From assembly GCA_964386865.1 (NCBI GenBank), contig CAYLUN010000045.1, positions 1-45,668 on the forward strand: a stretch of DNA of 45,668 nt, in the 5' to 3' direction. Below, piece by piece: positions 42,976-45,668 of this stretch. The stretch is from CAYLUN01 sp964386865. GTDB lineage: Bacteria; Verrucomicrobiota; Kiritimatiellia; RFP12; UBA1067. The first letter of the stretch is position 1. Every line of letters starts with the position of its first letter. The position numbers and the translations under genes were made by a program. The notes under the pieces were generated by a model. That model was not told the origin of the DNA. It did no database searches and saw only the letters and a list, made by a program, of their open reading frames with translations.

Positions 42976-44301
42976 ATGGGGTCAGCCAAAAATTACAAAT
43001 GGGAGCTTTTGGCGCTGCTGTCGGCGGCGTTCTTCTTTCATCAGGCCGACCGGGCGCTGTTCAGCGTGGTGCTGATTCCGATTCAGAAGGAGCTGGGGCT
43101 GACGGACGGCCAGATGGGCGAGATCGGCTCGTGGATGTTCGCGACGCTGGCGGTGATGGTTCCGCTCGCAGGCTTTTTGGGCGACCGCCTGAGCCGCAAG
43201 TGGATCATCACGTGCAGCCTGCTCTTCTGGAGCTGTGCGACCTCGGTCACCGGCTTGGCGACCGGGCTGCTGGGGCTGATCCTGTTTCGGAGCGTGGCGA
43301 CGGGCGGCGGCGAGTCGTTCTACGCGCCATCGGCCTATGCGCTGCTGGCCTCACACCATAAGGCGTCGCGCTCGGTCGCGCTTTCGGTGCATCAGGCCGC
43401 GCTGTACGTTGGCCTGATGTGCAGCGGCTATCTGGCCGGCATGGTCGAGGCCGCGTGGGGGTGGCGGACGGTCTTCTATCTGTTCGGCGGGGCAGGCGTC
43501 CTGCTCGGCCTGGTTTTCGTCTTCCGCCTTCGAGATGCGCCCCGCGAGGGAGGGGCAAGCGTCGGCTTGCCCGGACGAACAGACGTTCGTCCCTCCCCTG
43601 GTAGCGCGACAAGAATTCAGCAGGCTTGCACGAGCGGGGACGACAAGCCCAAGGTGTGGGAGTCGGTCTGCGTGCTGGCGAAGACGCCGAGCGCGCTCCT
43701 GACCACGGTGGGCTTCTGTGCGATCGTGTTCGTGAACAACGCTTACGTGTTCTGGGCGCCGTCCTTTGTCGTGGAGAAGTTCAAAGATGCGGCGGTGCCG
43801 ATGACCCTCACGCAGGCGGCGGGCGGAACGATGCTCTACCATCATCTGGCGGCGTTCGGGGCGATCTTGGCGGGCGGCTTCCTGACCGATCGGCTGGTCG
43901 TGCGCCTTCCCCGTTTCCGACTCTTGCTGCAGGGCGTCGCGCTGGTACTCGGCGCCCCGATGATCTACTGCATCGGCCTGGCTGACGGCGTGCAGGCGAC
44001 GTGGCTGGCGATGGCGGGGTACGGCCTTTTCCGCGGGCTTTTCGAAGTGAACACTCACGCGTCGCTGTTCGACGTGGTGCCGCCGAAATACCGCTCTACG
44101 GCCGTGGGGCTGATGACGATGACCGCCTTTATCATCGGCACGGTTCCGACATGGCTGATCGGCAGGTTCTGCGACCTTCACGGTAAAGTGGCGGGCATCC
44201 AGCAGGGGTTCGCGGTGATGGCGTGCGTCTATGGGGTGGGTGCGGTTGCGATTTTCTGTTCGCTGCTCTTTACCTTCCGGCGCGACCGCGTTGTGGAGTA
44301 G
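42976..44301 (+). CDS. MFS transporter with a REP-like insert in the central loop
   Basis: A 441-residue major facilitator with about 12 membrane helices. The loop 2-3 signature GFLGDRLSRKW follows the second helix, and FLTDRLVVRL marks the equivalent loop in the second half. Residues about 193-206 in the cytoplasmic loop between helices 6 and 7 are encoded by a double hairpin repeat (GASVGLPGRTDVRPSP), which keeps the frame open. The family is mostly that of sugar acid or sugar:H+ symporters (anion:cation symporter-like). It lies between the SDR and the enolase-type gene, so uptake of the sugar or sugar acid is the likely role. Confidence 0.88.
   Translation: MGSAKNYKWELLALLSAAFFFHQADRALFSVVLIPIQKELGLTDGQMGEIGSWMFATLAVMVPLAGFLGDRLSRKWIITCSLLFWSCATSVTGLATGLLGLILFRSVATGGGESFYAPSAYALLASHHKASRSVALSVHQAALYVGLMCSGYLAGMVEAAWGWRTVFYLFGGAGVLLGLVFVFRLRDAPREGGASVGLPGRTDVRPSPGSATRIQQACTSGDDKPKVWESVCVLAKTPSALLTTVGFCAIVFVNNAYVFWAPSFVVEKFKDAAVPMTLTQAAGGTMLYHHLAAFGAILAGGFLTDRLVVRLPRFRLLLQGVALVLGAPMIYCIGLADGVQATWLAMAGYGLFRGLFEVNTHASLFDVVPPKYRSTAVGLMTMTAFIIGTVPTWLIGRFCDLHGKVAGIQQGFAVMACVYGVGAVAIFCSLLFTFRRDRVVE
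43553..43592. repeat. REP-like double hairpin inside the MFS gene
   Basis: Hairpin 1, GGGCAAGC-GTCG-GCTTGCCC (43553-43572), is identical to that at 39865. It is followed with no gap by hairpin 2, GGACGAAC-AGAC-GTTCGTCC (43573-43592), which differs from the intergenic one only by compensating stem changes and the loop. It lies within coding sequence in frame. Confidence 0.8.
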
Positions 44302-44329
44302 GGGAATTTAGGAGACAGGAGTTGAGGGT

Positions 44330-45505
44330 ATGAAGATCACTGGGATCAAGACGTTTGTTTGCAACGCGTACCGGACGAACTGGGTGTTCGTCAAGGTGCT
44401 GACCGACGAGCCGGGGCTCTACGGGGTCGGCGAAGCGACGCTGGAGTACAAGGAGCACACCATTGTTTCGGCGTGCATGGAGCTGGAGCGCGACCTGGTC
44501 GGCAAAGACCCTCGCAACATCGAGGCGATCTGGCACGACTGCTATCGCGATGCGTACTGGCGCGGCGGGCCGGTGCTGATGAGCGCGATCTCGGCGATCG
44601 ACATCGCGCTGTGGGACATACTTGGCAAGAGCCTGAATGTGCCGGTGTGGCGGTTGCTGGGCGGGCAGGTGCGCGACAAGGTACCGTGCTACGCCAACGG
44701 CTGGTTCGCGGGCGCGAAGGAGCCCGAGGAGTTCGGGGCTAAAGCGGCCGAGGCCGTCGAGACGGCGGGGTGGAAGGGCCTCAAGTGGGATCCCTTCGGC
44801 GCGGCCTACCGCCAGCTGGAGCCGCGGGCTTTTCGCCAGGCGATGAAGTGCGTGGAGAAGGTGTTCGAGGCGGTGGGCGGCCGGGCCGAGATTCTGATCG
44901 AGGGGCACGGGCGCTTTGACCTGCCGACTGCGCTGCGCATCGCGAACGCGCTGGAGGACTTCAACATTCTCTGGTTCGAGGAACCGATCATTCCCGACAC
45001 GATGGAGGCGCTGGCCGACCTGCGCAGCCGCGTCAAGGTGCCGCTCTCGTTTGGCGAGCGGCTCTACAGCTCCTGGCAGTTCCGCTCGCTGCTGGAGCTG
45101 CGTGCGGCGGACTTTGTGCAGCCCGACGTGTCGCACGCGGGCGGCATCACGGAGATGCGCAAGATCGCAGCCATTGCGGAGTCGCACCACATCCCGTTCT
45201 GCCCGCACAACCCGAGCGGGCCGGTGGCGAACGCCGCCACGCTGCAGCTCGCCGCGTCGCAGCCGGGCTTCTATCTGCTGGAAACCATGGCCAGCGACGT
45301 GCCCTACCGCCGCGAGATCTGCGACGAAGCGGTAACCCTGCGCGACGGCTACATGCACATTCCCTCGGGCCGGCCGGGCATCGGCGTGGATATCGACGAG
45401 GCGGCGATCGCGAAGTATCCGTATCAGCCGATCTCCCTGCGCCACTACAAAGGCACGCTCACGGAGATTCGCCCGCAGGACGCGACGGCGTACTTTACAC
45501 GGTAG
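44330..45505 (+). CDS. Enolase-superfamily sugar acid dehydratase (galactonate/gluconate dehydratase-like)
   Basis: A 391-residue mandelate racemase/muconate lactonising-type enzyme. The metal ligands are E191 (LIEGHGRF), E217 (WFEEP) and E243 (SFGERLY). The catalytic residues are K152 and D154 in GLKWDPFG and H293 in FCPHNPSGPV. This set belongs to the sugar acid dehydratase branch; members dehydrate galactonate, gluconate or related acids, and cycloisomerases of 3,6-anhydrogalactonate are related. The start ATG has no strong ribosome site nearby. It follows the MFS gene by 28 bp as the probable last gene of the operator copy 4 unit. The 163 bases after it show no gene. Confidence 0.88.
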   Translation: MKITGIKTFVCNAYRTNWVFVKVLTDEPGLYGVGEATLEYKEHTIVSACMELERDLVGKDPRNIEAIWHDCYRDAYWRGGPVLMSAISAIDIALWDILGKSLNVPVWRLLGGQVRDKVPCYANGWFAGAKEPEEFGAKAAEAVETAGWKGLKWDPFGAAYRQLEPRAFRQAMKCVEKVFEAVGGRAEILIEGHGRFDLPTALRIANALEDFNILWFEEPIIPDTMEALADLRSRVKVPLSFGERLYSSWQFRSLLELRAADFVQPDVSHAGGITEMRKIAAIAESHHIPFCPHNPSGPVANAATLQLAASQPGFYLLETMASDVPYRREICDEAVTLRDGYMHIPSGRPGIGVDIDEAAIAKYPYQPISLRHYKGTLTEIRPQDATAYFTR

Positions 45506-45668
45506 GCTCCGCCTGCCGGGCGCGTCTGCGCTTCGGCGCCGACCCACGGCGCGCGAGCGCCCCCCGTCTGCGCCGCCGCCGAGGGGCTCTCCCCGCCATC
45601 GCGCGAATGGCCTGGGGCGCATCCCCGTTCCACTGACTTGGGGCTCCGCGTCGGCCCTTCCTGGCAGG

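Noticed and set aside
45506..45668. Minus-strand frame at the right edge
   Set aside because: Low-complexity, arginine/alanine-rich translation, no ribosome site or motif; nothing supportable in the last 163 bases.
1..45668. CRISPR arrays, tRNA or rRNA genes, insertion-sequence transposases
   Set aside because: No regularly spaced repeats, cloverleaf-like sequence or transposase motif was seen, though a covariance-model search was not possible by eye.

Overview
This is a GC-rich, gene-dense stretch of a bacterial chromosome. The start falls inside a dinG-like helicase gene. The mix of genes resembles glycan-degrading members of the Planctomycetota-Verrucomicrobiota-Kiritimatiellota group: many secreted glycosidases of poorly characterised families, Tat-exported sugar isomerase and Gfo/Idh/MocA proteins, SUMF1-domain lipoproteins and a XylR-type AraC regulator. 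That placement is inference; there is no rRNA or other phylogenetic marker here.

Layout. (1) 1-5210 is housekeeping: the dinG end, pcm, yebC, a PflX-like radical SAM enzyme, and the nifU-nifS Fe-S assembly pair. (2) 5287-13914 holds the XylR/AraC-type regulator, divergent from two paralogous clan GH-A glycosidases, followed by a Tat-exported TIM-barrel isomerase and an oxidoreductase. (3) 14080-17554 (minus) is a VapBC-like toxin-antitoxin pair followed by an MBOAT acyltransferase and an SGNH partner, probably for polysaccharide O-acylation. (4) 17625-24296 (minus) is a four-gene set of exported proteins: a TolB-like propeller, a SUMF1 lipoprotein, an unknown secreted protein, and a 921-residue lipoprotein fusing SUMF1, propeller and histone-deacetylase-like domains. 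(5) 24482-45505 is a large carbohydrate-use region: an (alpha/alpha)6 glycosidase, two DUF6259-like proteins, an esterase, a DoxX-TIM-barrel fusion, a DUF4832-like protein, an aldose-epimerase-like protein, GH42-like and GH50-like enzymes, an SDR, an MFS transporter and an enolase-superfamily dehydratase.

The strongest new signal is a promoter module found four times (6563, 25290, 34480, 39919). Each copy has two 16-bp direct repeats close to GTTCGCATAATCGAGG, spaced exactly 21 bp start to start, with the second directly abutting a TTGCSY -35 box, then 17-18 bp and a TATAGT-like -10. All four point into carbohydrate genes, and one lies in the divergent region of the XylR-type regulator gene. 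This is the geometry of an AraC-family activator. I infer a local regulon of four transcription units: sensing and control (regulator), secreted depolymerisation (GH and esterase genes), uptake (MFS) and oxidation/dehydration of the released sugar (SDR, enolase-type dehydratase). The substrate is not known; the GH50-like enzyme only hints at a galactan or agar-like glycan.

Other points of interest are the SUMF1-propeller-deacetylase lipoprotein operon, a REP-like double hairpin inside the MFS coding sequence, a gene-end relic upstream of the second operator copy, and several families of intergenic inverted repeats.
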